This document shows, in pieces, positions 54,301-63,701 of a DNA stretch of 64,000 nt (the first letter of the stretch is position 1; each line of letters begins with the position of its first letter). Origin of the DNA: Variovorax boronicumulans (GTDB lineage Bacteria; Pseudomonadota; Gammaproteobacteria; Burkholderiales; Burkholderiaceae_C). The notes beneath the pieces are model-generated. The model saw only the letters and a list, made by a program, of their open reading frames with translations, ran no database searches and was not told the DNA's origin. Position numbers and translations under genes: made by a program. Location: positions 1 to 64,000 of the forward strand of contig NZ_VEDO01000019.1 in assembly GCF_007677875.1 (NCBI RefSeq), written 5' to 3'.

Positions 54301-54327
54301 GAAAAACGGCGGGGAGAACCCCGCCGC
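54301..54327 (-). terminator. Terminator of bfr
   Basis: On the minus strand CGGCGGGG-TTCT-CCCCGCCG is a perfect 8-base stem followed by TTTTTC. It lies 26 bases past the bfr stop. Confidence 0.85.
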
Positions 54328-54352
54328 TGCGATCGGAAGCGTCAGTGCCGCG

Positions 54353-54829
54353 TCATTCGAGCTCGCCCATCTGGCTTTGCAGGTAGTTCTGCAGGCCGAC
54401 CTTCTGGACCAGGTCGATCTGGGTTTCCAGGAAATCGATGTGCTCTTCGGTGTCGTCCAGGATGCCCTGCAGCAGGTCACGCGAAACGTAGTCGCGCACG
54501 GCCTCACAGTGGGCGATGCCGTCCTTGATCGTGGCCTGCGCGCCATACTCCATCTTGAGGTCGCAGTTCAGCAGCTCGGGCACGTCCTCCCCGACCATGA
54601 GCTTGCCCAGGTCCTGCAAGTTGGGCAGGCCGTCCAGCATGAAGATGCGGTCCATGAGCTTGTCGGCGTGCTTCATCTCGCCGATGGACTCCTCGTATTC
54701 CTTCTTGGCCAGTTTGTCCAAACCCCAATGCTTGAGCATGCGGTAGTGCAGGAAATACTGGTTGATCGCGGTCAGCTCGTTCTTCAGTTGCGCCTGCAGG
54801 TGCGCGATGACTTGGGGATCGCCTTGCAT
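54353..54829 (-). CDS. bfr: Bacterioferritin
   Basis: Haem-containing iron-storage ferritin, 158 residues, assembling as a 24-mer. The ferroxidase ligands are visible: Glu18 in [18 protein letters not shown], Glu51 and His54 in [15 protein letters not shown], and Glu/His in [12 protein letters not shown]. Met52 is the haem-binding residue. ATG 54829 gives the canonical [12 protein letters not shown] start; GAGGAATACCCC upstream provides the ribosome-binding site. Confidence 0.96.
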   Translation of the reverse strand: MQGDPQVIAHLQAQLKNELTAINQYFLHYRMLKHWGLDKLAKKEYEESIGEMKHADKLMDRIFMLDGLPNLQDLGKLMVGEDVPELLNCDLKMEYGAQATIKDGIAHCEAVRDYVSRDLLQGILDDTEEHIDFLETQIDLVQKVGLQNYLQSQMGELE

Positions 54830-55097
54830 GGGGTATTCCTCTGTTATGCCGGTGTGGGTTGGGTCAAGCGGCGCATTGTCGTGTTTTACGGATGGCGGTC
54901 CCAGGCAATGGCCCCGCGTCGGCGGTGTGCCTGCGGCTGACATTGATAGGCGTTCTTGCTCAACACGTGACGGAACGGCAGCGGCGCATTGGCTTTTTCA
55001 ATGCAGGCCATATTGGCAAACGATTGGTCTCGGGCCAGGGGCCAGGGTTAAAGTTCGGTCTTCGCGAATTTCCCAACTGCCTTAGACAAGGAACAAC

Positions 55098-55673
55098 ATG
55101 TCTCTGATCAACACGCAAGTCCAACCTTTCAAGACCACCGCCTACGTCAACCGCTCCGGCAAGGGTGAGTTCATCGAGGTGACTGAGGCGAATCTGAAGG
55201 GCAAGTGGTCCGTCCTGATCTTCATGCCGGCAGCCTTCACTTTCAACTGCCCGACCGAGATCGAGGACGCTGCCGACAACTACGCCGAATTCCAGAAGGC
55301 TGGTGCCGAGGTTTACATCGTGACGACCGACACGCACTTCTCGCACAAGATCTGGCACGAAACCTCCGATGCGGTGGGCAAGGCCAAGTTCCCGCTGGTT
55401 GGCGACCCGACGCACGCACTGACCAATGCCTTTGGCGTGCACATCCCGGAAGAAGGGCTGGCACTGCGCGGCACCTTCGTGATCAACCCCGATGGCGTGA
55501 TCAAGACGCTGGAAATCCACTCCAACGAGATCGCCCGCGACGTGTCCGAAACCCTGCGCAAGCTCAAGGCGGCCCAGTTCACCGCCGCCAACCCTGGCCA
55601 GGTCTGCCCGGCCAAGTGGAAGGAAGGCGCCAAGACCCTGACGCCTTCGCTGGACCTGGTCGGCAAGATCTAA
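55098..55673 (+). CDS. ahpC: AhpC, alkyl hydroperoxide reductase peroxiredoxin
   Basis: Typical 2-Cys peroxiredoxin of 191 residues reducing peroxides with electrons from AhpF. The peroxidatic Cys51 is in FMPAAFTFNCPTEIED and the resolving Cys170 in NPGQVCPAKWKEGAKT. The usual P-x-D-F-T motif reads PAAFTF here, with Ala at the Asp position. The start MSLINTQVQPFK is canonical. A weak TTGGCT-N16-TATTGG promoter (54989-55016) is possible; no clear OxyR site was identified in the 268-base upstream gap. Confidence 0.96.
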   Translation: MSLINTQVQPFKTTAYVNRSGKGEFIEVTEANLKGKWSVLIFMPAAFTFNCPTEIEDAADNYAEFQKAGAEVYIVTTDTHFSHKIWHETSDAVGKAKFPLVGDPTHALTNAFGVHIPEEGLALRGTFVINPDGVIKTLEIHSNEIARDVSETLRKLKAAQFTAANPGQVCPAKWKEGAKTLTPSLDLVGKI

Positions 55674-55710
55674 GCAGCCGGCAACGGCAGGGCGCGTGCA
55701 GCGCCCACCA

Positions 55711-55758
55711 GCCGGACAGGGTCATGGCGCGCATGCGCCATGCCGTCCGGCTTTTTTT
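55711..55758 (+). terminator. Two-tier hairpin terminator between ahpC and ahpF
   Basis: Outer arms GCCGGAC (55711-55717) and GTCCGGC (55745-55751) enclose an inner hairpin ATGGCGC-GCAT-GCGCCAT (55724-55741) and are followed by seven T. It would end most ahpC transcripts, leaving ahpF at lower expression, the usual ratio for this pair. Confidence 0.85.
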
Positions 55759-55805
55759 CGCCCGTTCGATCCCCATCTAGAACTCGACACTGAAAGGAAT
55801 CCACC

Positions 55806-57389
55806 ATGCTCGACGACCAACTCAAAGCCCAGCTCGGCGCCTACCTGGAGCGCGTCACGCAGCCGTTCGAACTGGTGGCTTCGCTGGACGACAGCGAGAC
55901 CGCGCGCGACATGCGCAGCCTGCTGGAAACGATCCAGAGCCTGCGCAGCGACAAGATCACGCTGCGCTTGGACGGCAATGACGCGCGCAAGCCGTCCTTC
56001 AGCCTGCAGCGCACGGGCTCCGGCACGCAGGGCCTGAACCTGCGATTCGCCGGCCTGCCGCTGGGCCACGAGTTCACTTCGCTGGTGCTGGCGCTGCTGT
56101 GGACCGGCGGCCACCCGCCCAAGGTCGAGCAGGACGTCATCGATCAGGTCAAGGCGCTGGACGGCGACTACCAGTTCGAGGTCTTCATGGGCCTGGACTG
56201 CCACAACTGCCCGGACGTGGTGCAGGCCCTGTCGCTGATGGCCGTGCTCAACCCGCGCGTGAAGACCGTCGTCATCGAAGGCAATGCCTTCCACAAGGAA
56301 GTCACCGAGCGCGAAGTCATGGCCGTGCCCATGGTGTTCCTCAACGGCGAAGCGTTCGGCGCTGGCCGCATGTCGCTCGAAGAGATCGTTGGCAAGCTCG
56401 ACACCGGCGCGGCCGCCCGCGAGGGCGCCAAGCTGTCGGCCAAGGACCCGTACGACGTCCTGATCGTGGGCGGTGGCCCGGCCGGCGCGGCCGCTGCAGT
56501 CTATGCAGCACGCAAGGGCATCCGCACCGGCGTGGCGGCCGAGCGCTTCGGTGGCCAGGTCAACGACACGCTGGGCATCGAGAACTACATCTCCATCGTG
56601 GAGACCGACGGCCCCAAGTTCGCTGCCAACCTGGAGGCGCATGTGCGCGCCTACGAGGTCGACATCATGAACCTGCAGCGGGCCGATAAGCTGGTGCCGG
56701 CGGCCGAACCGGGCGGCCTGGTCGAAGTGCACCTGGCCAATGGCGGCGTGCTCAAAGGCAAGACCGTGATCCTGTCCACGGGTGCGCGCTGGCGCAACGT
56801 GAACGTGCCCGGCGAGGCCGAGTACCGCAACAAGGGCGTGGCCTATTGCCCGCACTGCGACGGCCCGCTGTTCAAGGGCAAGCGCGTGTCGGTCATCGGC
56901 GGCGGGAACTCGGGTGTCGAGGCCGCGATCGACCTGGCCGGCATCGTGAGCCATGTGACGCTGGTCGAGTTCGCCGAGCAGCTCAAGGCCGATGCCGTGC
57001 TGGTGCGCAAGCTGCTAAGCCTGCCCAACGTGACTGTGCACACCAATGCCCAGACCACCGAGATCCTGGGTGCCGACGGCAAGGTCAACGGCCTGCGTTA
57101 CAAGGACCGCGCGACCGGTGCCGAGCACCTCGTGGCGCTCGAAGGCGTGTTCGTGCAGATCGGCCTGGTGCCCAACACCGAATGGCTCAAGGGCACGGTG
57201 GAACTGTCCAAGTACGGCGAGATCATCGTCGACGCCAAGGGCCAGACCTCGGTGCCCGGCGTGTTCGCGGCCGGCGATGCGACCACCACGCCTTACAAGC
57301 AGATCGTGATCGCCGCGGGCGAGGGCGCCAAGGCGGCCCTGTCGGCCTTCGATCACCTGATCCGCAGTTCGGCGCCGGTCGCCGCCTGA
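55806..57389 (+). CDS. ahpF: AhpF, alkyl hydroperoxide reductase flavoprotein
   Basis: NADH-dependent disulfide reductase of 527 residues regenerating AhpC. It has an N-terminal double thioredoxin-fold domain (about 1-200) with the redox pair Cys132/Cys135 in DCHNCPDV, then a thioredoxin-reductase-like FAD/NADH part with [20 protein letters not shown], the second redox pair Cys348/Cys351 in [10 protein letters not shown], and the NADH-binding [18 protein letters not shown]. The C-terminal [15 protein letters not shown] binds FAD. AAAGGAA precedes the ATG. Confidence 0.96.
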   Translation: MLDDQLKAQLGAYLERVTQPFELVASLDDSETARDMRSLLETIQSLRSDKITLRLDGNDARKPSFSLQRTGSGTQGLNLRFAGLPLGHEFTSLVLALLWTGGHPPKVEQDVIDQVKALDGDYQFEVFMGLDCHNCPDVVQALSLMAVLNPRVKTVVIEGNAFHKEVTEREVMAVPMVFLNGEAFGAGRMSLEEIVGKLDTGAAAREGAKLSAKDPYDVLIVGGGPAGAAAAVYAARKGIRTGVAAERFGGQVNDTLGIENYISIVETDGPKFAANLEAHVRAYEVDIMNLQRADKLVPAAEPGGLVEVHLANGGVLKGKTVILSTGARWRNVNVPGEAEYRNKGVAYCPHCDGPLFKGKRVSVIGGGNSGVEAAIDLAGIVSHVTLVEFAEQLKADAVLVRKLLSLPNVTVHTNAQTTEILGADGKVNGLRYKDRATGAEHLVALEGVFVQIGLVPNTEWLKGTVELSKYGEIIVDAKGQTSVPGVFAAGDATTTPYKQIVIAAGEGAKAALSAFDHLIRSSAPVAA

Positions 57390-57411
57390 TGCGGCAAGAC
57401 GGGGCGGCGCT

Positions 57412-58233
57412 TCAATAGCTGAGGCGCTCCGGCCGCACCTCCTGCAGGATGGTGGTGGCGATCTCTTCGATGGACTTGGTCGTGGTGCTGAGCCAGCGGA
57501 TGCCGCTGCGCCGCATCATGGATTCGGCCGCGGCGACCTCCATGCGGCAGTTCTCCAGCGACGCGTAGCGCGAGTTGGGCCGGCGCTCGTTGCGGATCTC
57601 CGAAAGGCGCTCGGGGTTGATCGTCAGCCCGAACAGCTTGGCGCGGTGCGGCACCAGCGAAGGCGGCAGGTGGTTGCGCTCGAAGTCCTCCGGAATCAGT
57701 GGATAGTTCGATGCCTTGAGGCCGTACTGCATGGCCAGGTAGAGCGAGGTCGGCGTCTTGCCGCTGCGCGAAACGCCGACCAGGATCACGTCGGACTGCT
57801 GCAGGTCTCGGTCGCTCTGGCCGTCGTCGTGTTCCAGCGAGAAGTTGATCGCCGCGATGCGGTCGTTGTACGCCTGGCTCTTGCTGATGTCGCTGAATCG
57901 GCCCACCCGGTGGTGGGATTTGATGCCCAGCTCCACCTCCAGCGGCCGCACGAAGGTGCCGAACATGTCCAGCAGCATGCCGTGACAATGCTGCTCGAAG
58001 AATTGCAGCACGTCCACGTTGACGATGGTCGTGAAGACCAGTGGCTTGCGGTTCTCGACCTCGGCCGTGTGATTGATCTGGCGCACCGCCTGGTGCGCCT
58101 TGTCGATGGTGTCGACGAAGGGCAGGCGAACGTGCCGCGTCTTCATGTCGAACTGCGCCAGGATGGCGTTGCCGAAGGTCTCGGCCGTGATGCCCGTGCC
58201 GTCGGAAATGAAGAATACGGTTCGGGTGGTCAT
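57412..58233 (-). CDS. ppsR: PEP synthase regulatory protein (bifunctional kinase/pyrophosphorylase)
   Basis: DUF299/PSRP enzyme of 273 residues that phosphorylates and dephosphorylates a threonine of PEP synthase. Markers are VFFISDGTGITAETFGNA at the N terminus, the P-loop VGVSRSGKTPTSLYLAM and the C-terminal SIEEIATTIL. It is divergent from ppsA, 223 bases apart, the usual arrangement. Confidence 0.94.
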   Translation of the reverse strand: MTTRTVFFISDGTGITAETFGNAILAQFDMKTRHVRLPFVDTIDKAHQAVRQINHTAEVENRKPLVFTTIVNVDVLQFFEQHCHGMLLDMFGTFVRPLEVELGIKSHHRVGRFSDISKSQAYNDRIAAINFSLEHDDGQSDRDLQQSDVILVGVSRSGKTPTSLYLAMQYGLKASNYPLIPEDFERNHLPPSLVPHRAKLFGLTINPERLSEIRNERRPNSRYASLENCRMEVAAAESMMRRSGIRWLSTTTKSIEEIATTILQEVRPERLSY

Positions 58234-58456
58234 AGGTGCTCCAGAAACTGCGCGGCCATTTTGCAGGAACTGTGCCTACACACCGCGTACGGGCTGGCCC
58301 CTACAATGCCGCGCTAATGTCCAAGATTTTCACCATGCGGTGCGCGCACACACAGCAACGACAACGACGTTGCGCCGCCGGCATGGACGACGTTGCTGAC
58401 GGCGGGGTGTCCTGCGGGCGGCGTGCAGACGGTTTTTCAACCTTCGGAGCTCTCCC

Positions 58457-60847
58457 ATGTCTGCACTCTTTGAGGCGACCGCCCTGGTCGTACCGTTTGA
58501 GAACCTGAGAATGACCGACGTCGAGGCGGTTGGCGGCAAGAACGCCAGCCTCGGCGAAATGATCTCGCAGCTGCCCCAGGGCGTGCGCGTGCCCACGGGC
58601 TTCGCGACCACCGCCCATGCCTTCCGCCAATTCCTTGCGCACGAAGGCCTGACCCAACGCATCGCCCAGCGGCTCGCCACGCTGGACATCGAAGACGTGC
58701 GCGCGCTGGCCGCGGCCGGTGCGGAGATCCGCGGCTGGATCGAGGCGCAGCCCTTCCCGGCCGACCTGGAGCAGGGCGTGCGCGAAGCCTTCGCCAAGCT
58801 GTCGGCCGGCAACGAGCAGGCCAGTTTCGCGGTGCGTTCATCCGCCACGGCCGAAGACCTGCCCGACGCCTCGTTCGCTGGTCAGCAGGAGACTTTCCTG
58901 AACGTGGTGGGCATCGAGGACGTGCTGCACAAGATGAAGGAGGTGTTCGCCTCCCTCTACAACGATCGCGCCATCAGCTACCGCGTGCACAAGGGCTTCG
59001 CCCACGACGTGGTGGCGCTCTCGGCCGGCGTGCAGCGCATGGTGCGCTCCGACCTGGGCGCCGCCGGCGTGATGTTCACGATCGACACCGAGTCCGGCTT
59101 CGACCAGGTGGTGTTCATCACCTCCAGCTACGGTCTGGGCGAAACGGTGGTGCAGGGCGCCGTGAACCCTGACGAGTTCTACGCCCACAAGCCCATGCTC
59201 AAGGCCGGCAAGAAGGCCGTGATCCGCCGCAACCTGGGCAGCAAGCTGATCCAGATGGTGTTCGCCACGCCCGAGGAAAAGAAGGCCAGCGGCAAGCTGG
59301 TCAAGACCGTGGACGTGCCGACCGAGCTGCGCAACCGCTATTCGCTGACCGATGCCGAGGTCGAGCAACTGGCGCAGTACGCCCTCGTGATCGAGGAGCA
59401 CTATGGCCGCCCCATGGACATCGAATGGGGCAAGGATGGCACCGACGGCCAGCTCTACATCCTGCAGGCCCGTCCGGAGACCGTGAAGAGCCAGCAGGCC
59501 GGCAAGGCCGAGCAGAAGTACAAGCTCAAGGGCAAGAGCGCCGTGCTGGCCGAAGGCCGCGCCATTGGCCAGAAGATCGGCACCGGCCCCGTGCGTGTGG
59601 TCGAGGGCATCCACCAGATGGACGAGGTGCAGCCCGGCGACGTGCTCGTGACCGACATGACCGACCCGAACTGGGAGCCTGTCATGAAGCGCGCCAGCGC
59701 CATCGTGACCAACCGCGGCGGCCGTACCTGCCACGCGGCCATCATCGCGCGCGAGCTGGGCATCCCGGCCGTGGTCGGTTGCGGCGACGCCACCGAGCGC
59801 CTGAAGACCGGCACGCTGGTCACTGTGAGCTGCGCCGAGGGCGACACCGGCCACATCTACGACGGACTGCTGGAGACCGAGGTGACCGAGGTCGAGCGCG
59901 GCGCCATGCCCGAGATCAAGACCAAGATCATGATGAACGTGGGCAACCCGCAACTGGCCTTCGACTTCTGCCAGCTGCCCAACGGCGGCGTGGGCCTGGC
60001 GCGGCTGGAGTTCATCATCAACAACAACATCGGCGTACACCCCAAGGCCATCCTCGACTACCCGAACGTCGACGCCGACCTCAAGAAGGCGGTCGAGTCG
60101 GTGGCCCGCGGCCATGCCTCGCCGCGCGCCTTCTATGTCGACAAGGTGGCCGAAGGCGTGGCGACCATCGCCGCGGCCTTCTGGCCCAAGCCCGTGATCG
60201 TGCGCCTGTCGGACTTCAAGTCCAACGAATACCGCAAGCTGATCGGCGGCAGCCGCTACGAGCCCGAGGAAGAGAACCCCATGCTGGGCTTCCGCGGCGC
60301 GGCGCGCTACATCAGCGCCGATTTCGGCGAGGCCTTCGCGATGGAGTGCCAGGCCTTGAAGCGCGTGCGCAACGACATGGGCCTGACCAACGTGCAGATC
60401 ATGGTCCCCTTCGTGCGCACCCTGAAGCAGGCCGAGCGCGTGACCGGGCTGCTGGCCCAGCATGGCCTCAAGCGTGGCCAGGACGAGCTCAAGGTCATCA
60501 TGATGTGCGAGGTGCCGAGCAACGCCATCCTGGCCGACCAGTTCCTGGAGTACTTCGACGGCTTCTCGATCGGTTCCAACGACCTGACCCAGCTCACGCT
60601 GGGCCTGGACCGCGACTCCGGCCTGGAGCTGCTGGCCGCCGACTTTGACGAGCGCGACCCGGCCGTGCAGGCCATGCTCAAGCGCGCCATCGACGCCTGC
60701 AAGGCCCAGGGCAAGTACGTTGGCATCTGCGGCCAGGGCCCCAGTGATCACCCGGACTTCGCGCAGTGGCTGGCCGACCAGGGCATCGAGTCGATCTCGC
60801 TGAATCCGGACACGGTGGTGGCGACCTGGCAGCAACTGGCGCGTTGA
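58457..60847 (+). CDS. ppsA: Phosphoenolpyruvate synthase
   Basis: Converts pyruvate and ATP to PEP, AMP and phosphate, the entry to gluconeogenesis. The 796-residue enzyme has the N-terminal ATP-grasp domain ([34 protein letters not shown]), the swivelling phosphohistidine domain with [17 protein letters not shown] (about 425) and the C-terminal TIM-barrel with [15 protein letters not shown] and the catalytic cysteine in [16 protein letters not shown]. Its leader of about 140 bases follows a CCCCTACAATGCCG string with a TACAAT -10 (58302-58307). Confidence 0.97.
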   Translation: MSALFEATALVVPFENLRMTDVEAVGGKNASLGEMISQLPQGVRVPTGFATTAHAFRQFLAHEGLTQRIAQRLATLDIEDVRALAAAGAEIRGWIEAQPFPADLEQGVREAFAKLSAGNEQASFAVRSSATAEDLPDASFAGQQETFLNVVGIEDVLHKMKEVFASLYNDRAISYRVHKGFAHDVVALSAGVQRMVRSDLGAAGVMFTIDTESGFDQVVFITSSYGLGETVVQGAVNPDEFYAHKPMLKAGKKAVIRRNLGSKLIQMVFATPEEKKASGKLVKTVDVPTELRNRYSLTDAEVEQLAQYALVIEEHYGRPMDIEWGKDGTDGQLYILQARPETVKSQQAGKAEQKYKLKGKSAVLAEGRAIGQKIGTGPVRVVEGIHQMDEVQPGDVLVTDMTDPNWEPVMKRASAIVTNRGGRTCHAAIIARELGIPAVVGCGDATERLKTGTLVTVSCAEGDTGHIYDGLLETEVTEVERGAMPEIKTKIMMNVGNPQLAFDFCQLPNGGVGLARLEFIINNNIGVHPKAILDYPNVDADLKKAVESVARGHASPRAFYVDKVAEGVATIAAAFWPKPVIVRLSDFKSNEYRKLIGGSRYEPEEENPMLGFRGAARYISADFGEAFAMECQALKRVRNDMGLTNVQIMVPFVRTLKQAERVTGLLAQHGLKRGQDELKVIMMCEVPSNAILADQFLEYFDGFSIGSNDLTQLTLGLDRDSGLELLAADFDERDPAVQAMLKRAIDACKAQGKYVGICGQGPSDHPDFAQWLADQGIESISLNPDTVVATWQQLAR

Positions 60848-60875
60848 AGCGCAAGGTCCGTCCTTTGCACCATCG

Positions 60876-60900
60876 GGGCGCCTTCGGGCGCCCATTTTTA
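60876..60900 (+). terminator. Terminator of ppsA
   Basis: GGGCGCC-TTCG-GGCGCCC is a perfect 7-base stem with a TTCG tetraloop, followed by ATTTTTA. Confidence 0.88.
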
Positions 60901-60942
60901 TGAGACAGCCGCGCCGGTGCGTGGCACAGGGGAGACGACGGA

Positions 60943-63168
60943 TTGCTGCGAGGTCTGCTGTTGCTGCTCTGGGCGGTGCTGGCTTTCGGGCCGGCCTGGT
61001 TCGCCCGCGACCTCGACGCCACGGTGGCCGGCTGGCCCCTGAACTACTGGCTCTGCGCGCAGGGCGCCGTGCTCGGCTTCATCGCCATCGTGGCGGTCTA
61101 CGCACGGGCCAGGCGTGGCAGCGAGACCGCCGCGCCGGCCGCCCCTGGCCGGCTGCACCGCATCTTCGGCCTCTACGTGCTGTGCCTGCTGATCTTCCTG
61201 GTGGCGATGGCGCTGGCCGAGCAGGCCGGCCTGCCGCGCCCCTGGATCGGCGCGATCTTCCTGTTCTCCAGCCTGGCGCTGTACGCGGGCATCGGCATCT
61301 TCTGCCGAACCTCCGATGCCCGCGAGTACTACGTGGCCGGCCGCAGCGTGCCTCCCATCTACAACGGCATGGCGACGGCGGCCGACTGGATGAGTGCAGC
61401 GTCCTTTATCAGCCTGGCCGGCGGCCTGTACCTGCAGGGCTTCTCCGGGCTGCCGGGGCAGGCGGGCGGCCTGGCCTACATCCTGGGCTGGACGGGCGGC
61501 TTCTGCCTGGTGGCGCTGCTGATCGCGCCGGCCCTGCGCCGCGCCGAGATCTACACCGTGCCCGACTACTTCGCCCAGCGCTTTGGCGGCCGCTGGCCGC
61601 GCGTGCTGGCGGCGCTGGCGGCGGTGCTGTGCTCCTTCACCTATGTCGTGGCGCAGATCTACGGTGTCGGCCTGATCGCCTCGCGCCTGACCGGCGTGCA
61701 GTTCGAGATCGGCATTTTGCTGGGCCTGGGCGGGGTGCTGGTCTGCAGCTTCCTGGGCGGCATGCGGGCCGTGACCTGGACCCAGGTGGCGCAGTACGTG
61801 ATCCTGATCCTGGCCTTCCTGATCCCGGTGTCCTGGCTGGCCTACAAGCAGCTGGGCAACCCGGCGGCGCCCTTCGTCTACGGCCCGCAACTGGGCCAGA
61901 TCGCGGTGCGCGAAGCCGAATTGGCTGCCGCGCCGGCCGAGCAGGCCGTGCTGGCCGAGTTCACGCGCCGCGCCGCCGCCTACGAGGCCATGCTGCGCGA
62001 CGTGCCCGCCGCGCTCCTGCGGGAGCGCCTTCAGGCGCAGCAGCGCCTGCAGCAGCTGCGCGCGGCCGGTGCGTCCGACGCCGAGCTGCGCCAGGCCAGC
62101 CGCGTGCTCAATGCGCTGCCCACCACCGAGCAGGCGGCGCGCGAGCGCTGGACGCGCGCGCTGGCCGAGATGCAGGAACGCGCGCGGCCACTGGGTGGCG
62201 TGGCACCCATGGCCCGGCCCTTTGGCGGCAATCCCGAGGGCACGCTGTCAGAGCAGGCCGCTTTTTCGACGGCGCGGCTCAACTTCCTCGCGCTGATGCT
62301 GTGCCTGATGCTGGGCACAGCCGGCCTGCCGCACCTGCTCACGCGGTTCTTCACCACGCCTTCGGTGGCTGGCGCGCGCAGCTCGGTGGCCTGGTCGCTG
62401 CTGTTCGTCGCCTTGCTCTACATGGCGGCGCCGGCGCTGGCGGTGCTGGTCAAGCACGAGGTGCTCAGCGAACTGGTGGGCAAGAGCTTCGACGATCTGC
62501 CGGCCTGGATCGCGCAGTGGGCACGCGTCGATCCCGCGCTGGTCTCGGTGGCCGACGTGAATGGCGACCGCATCCTGCAGTTCGCCGAGATCCGCCTGGG
62601 TGCGGACATCATCATGCTGGCCACGCCCGAGATCGGCGGCCTGCCCTACGTGGTCGCCGGCCTGGTGGCGGCCGGTGGCTTGGCAGCGGCCCTGTCCACG
62701 GCCGACGGCTTGCTGCTGACCATGGGCAATGCCTTCGCGCACGACCTCTACCTGCAAAGCGGCCGTCGGCGCGTGGGCGCGATCTACAGCGTGGTGTTCT
62801 CCAAGTTCGCGCTGCTGATGATGGCGCTGGCCGCTGCCTATGTGGCGGCCTGGCGCTCGGCCGACATCCTGTACCTGGTCACAGCCTCGTTCTCGCTCGC
62901 GGCCTCGACCTTCTTTCCGGCGCTGGTGGCCGGCATCTTCTGGCGCCGCAGCTCGCGCGCGGGCGTGGTGGCCGGCATCCTGGCTGGCGCCGGCGTGACG
63001 CTGGGCTACATGCTGGCCCACCATCCCTTGGTGCGTGACTGGACCGGTTTCACCGGGCCGGGCCTGTGGTTCGGCATCCAGCCGGCGGCGGCCGGCGTGT
63101 TCGGGCTGGCGGCTGCCACATTCGCGATCGTGACGGGCAGTTTGCTCTCGCCAAAGTCCGGGCTATAA
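60943..63168 (+). CDS. Sodium:solute symporter, fused DUF4212 and VC_2705-type subunits
   Basis: Membrane protein of 741 residues. The first 60 residues look like the small DUF4212 subunit: WAVLAFGPAWFARDL, then GWPLNYWLCAQGAVLGFIAI and VYARARR. The remainder is the large subunit of the VC_2705-type sodium:solute symporter, with YYVAGRSVPPIYNGMATAA, FLGGMRAVTWTQVAQY and AGGLAAALSTADGLLLTMGN. An extra hydrophilic, Ala/Arg/Gln-rich helical insert lies at about 315-425. An EF-hand-like loop, DVNGDRILQFAE (538-549), precedes a membrane helix. The start is TTG with GGGGAGA upstream. The substrate is probably a short organic acid such as acetate; this is inference. Confidence 0.85.
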   Translation: MLRGLLLLLWAVLAFGPAWFARDLDATVAGWPLNYWLCAQGAVLGFIAIVAVYARARRGSETAAPAAPGRLHRIFGLYVLCLLIFLVAMALAEQAGLPRPWIGAIFLFSSLALYAGIGIFCRTSDAREYYVAGRSVPPIYNGMATAADWMSAASFISLAGGLYLQGFSGLPGQAGGLAYILGWTGGFCLVALLIAPALRRAEIYTVPDYFAQRFGGRWPRVLAALAAVLCSFTYVVAQIYGVGLIASRLTGVQFEIGILLGLGGVLVCSFLGGMRAVTWTQVAQYVILILAFLIPVSWLAYKQLGNPAAPFVYGPQLGQIAVREAELAAAPAEQAVLAEFTRRAAAYEAMLRDVPAALLRERLQAQQRLQQLRAAGASDAELRQASRVLNALPTTEQAARERWTRALAEMQERARPLGGVAPMARPFGGNPEGTLSEQAAFSTARLNFLALMLCLMLGTAGLPHLLTRFFTTPSVAGARSSVAWSLLFVALLYMAAPALAVLVKHEVLSELVGKSFDDLPAWIAQWARVDPALVSVADVNGDRILQFAEIRLGADIIMLATPEIGGLPYVVAGLVAAGGLAAALSTADGLLLTMGNAFAHDLYLQSGRRRVGAIYSVVFSKFALLMMALAAAYVAAWRSADILYLVTASFSLAASTFFPALVAGIFWRRSSRAGVVAGILAGAGVTLGYMLAHHPLVRDWTGFTGPGLWFGIQPAAAGVFGLAAATFAIVTGSLLSPKSGL

Positions 63169-63169
63169 T
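63142..63169 (+). promoter_or_regulatory. Promoter of rpsF inside the symporter 3' end
   Basis: TTGCTC (63142-63147), 16 bases and a perfect TATAAT (63164-63169) that overlaps the symporter stop codon. The string GGGCTATAATG is identical to that in front of tRNA-His. The rpsF leader would be about 100 bases. Confidence 0.62.
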
Positions 63170-63277
63170 GCTCGGCTTTGCCTTGCCACACTGCAGTTGA
63201 CGCCGCAGGTGGCTCTGGCCCCGAATATCGAGAAGGCGACTTCGAGGGAAGAGGGGCTTCACTCTTAAGGAGAGTTC

Positions 63278-63649
63278 ATGCGTCACTATGAAATCATCCT
63301 CATGATCCACCCGGATCAGAGCGAACAGGTTCCGGCCATGCTGGAGCGCTACAAGTCCATGATCACCAACGGTGGCGGCAAGATCCACCGCGTGGAAGAC
63401 TGGGGCCGTCGTCAACTGGCCTACATGATCAACAAGCTGGCGAAAGCGCACTACCTGTGCGTCAACATCGAGGCCGACCAGGCCGTGATGAGCGAGCTCG
63501 AGCACGCCTTCAAGTTCAACGACGCCGTGCTGCGCCACCTGACGGTCCAGATGAAGAAGGCCGAGACCGGCCCGTCTTCGATGATGAAGACCGTCGAGCG
63601 CGAGGAAGCCCGCAAGACCCAGCAGGCCGAGACCGCCGGCCAGCATTGA
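63278..63649 (+). CDS. rpsF: 30S ribosomal protein S6
   Basis: Small-subunit protein of 123 residues that binds 16S rRNA with S18. The sequence matches end to end: [50 protein letters not shown] and [12 protein letters not shown] Lys/Glu-rich C-terminal tail follows. A strong AAGGAG site precedes the ATG. priB follows 52 bases later, the classic rpsF-priB-rpsR-rplI order, continuing beyond the window. Confidence 0.97.
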   Translation: MRHYEIILMIHPDQSEQVPAMLERYKSMITNGGGKIHRVEDWGRRQLAYMINKLAKAHYLCVNIEADQAVMSELEHAFKFNDAVLRHLTVQMKKAETGPSSMMKTVEREEARKTQQAETAGQH

Positions 63650-63701
63650 GAACGGCACCGCAGCAGAACCCAACGCGTCTCCGCACGCGGGCTGAGCAGG
63701 C

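Noticed and set aside
54830-55097. OxyR site upstream of ahpC
   Set aside because: A single GATAGG was seen, but the four-ATAG spacing of an OxyR site could not be matched.
58838-60895. 685-codon minus-strand frame opposite ppsA
   Set aside because: His/Leu/Val/Gly-rich repeat-like translation typical of the antisense of a GC-rich gene; ppsA is unmistakable.
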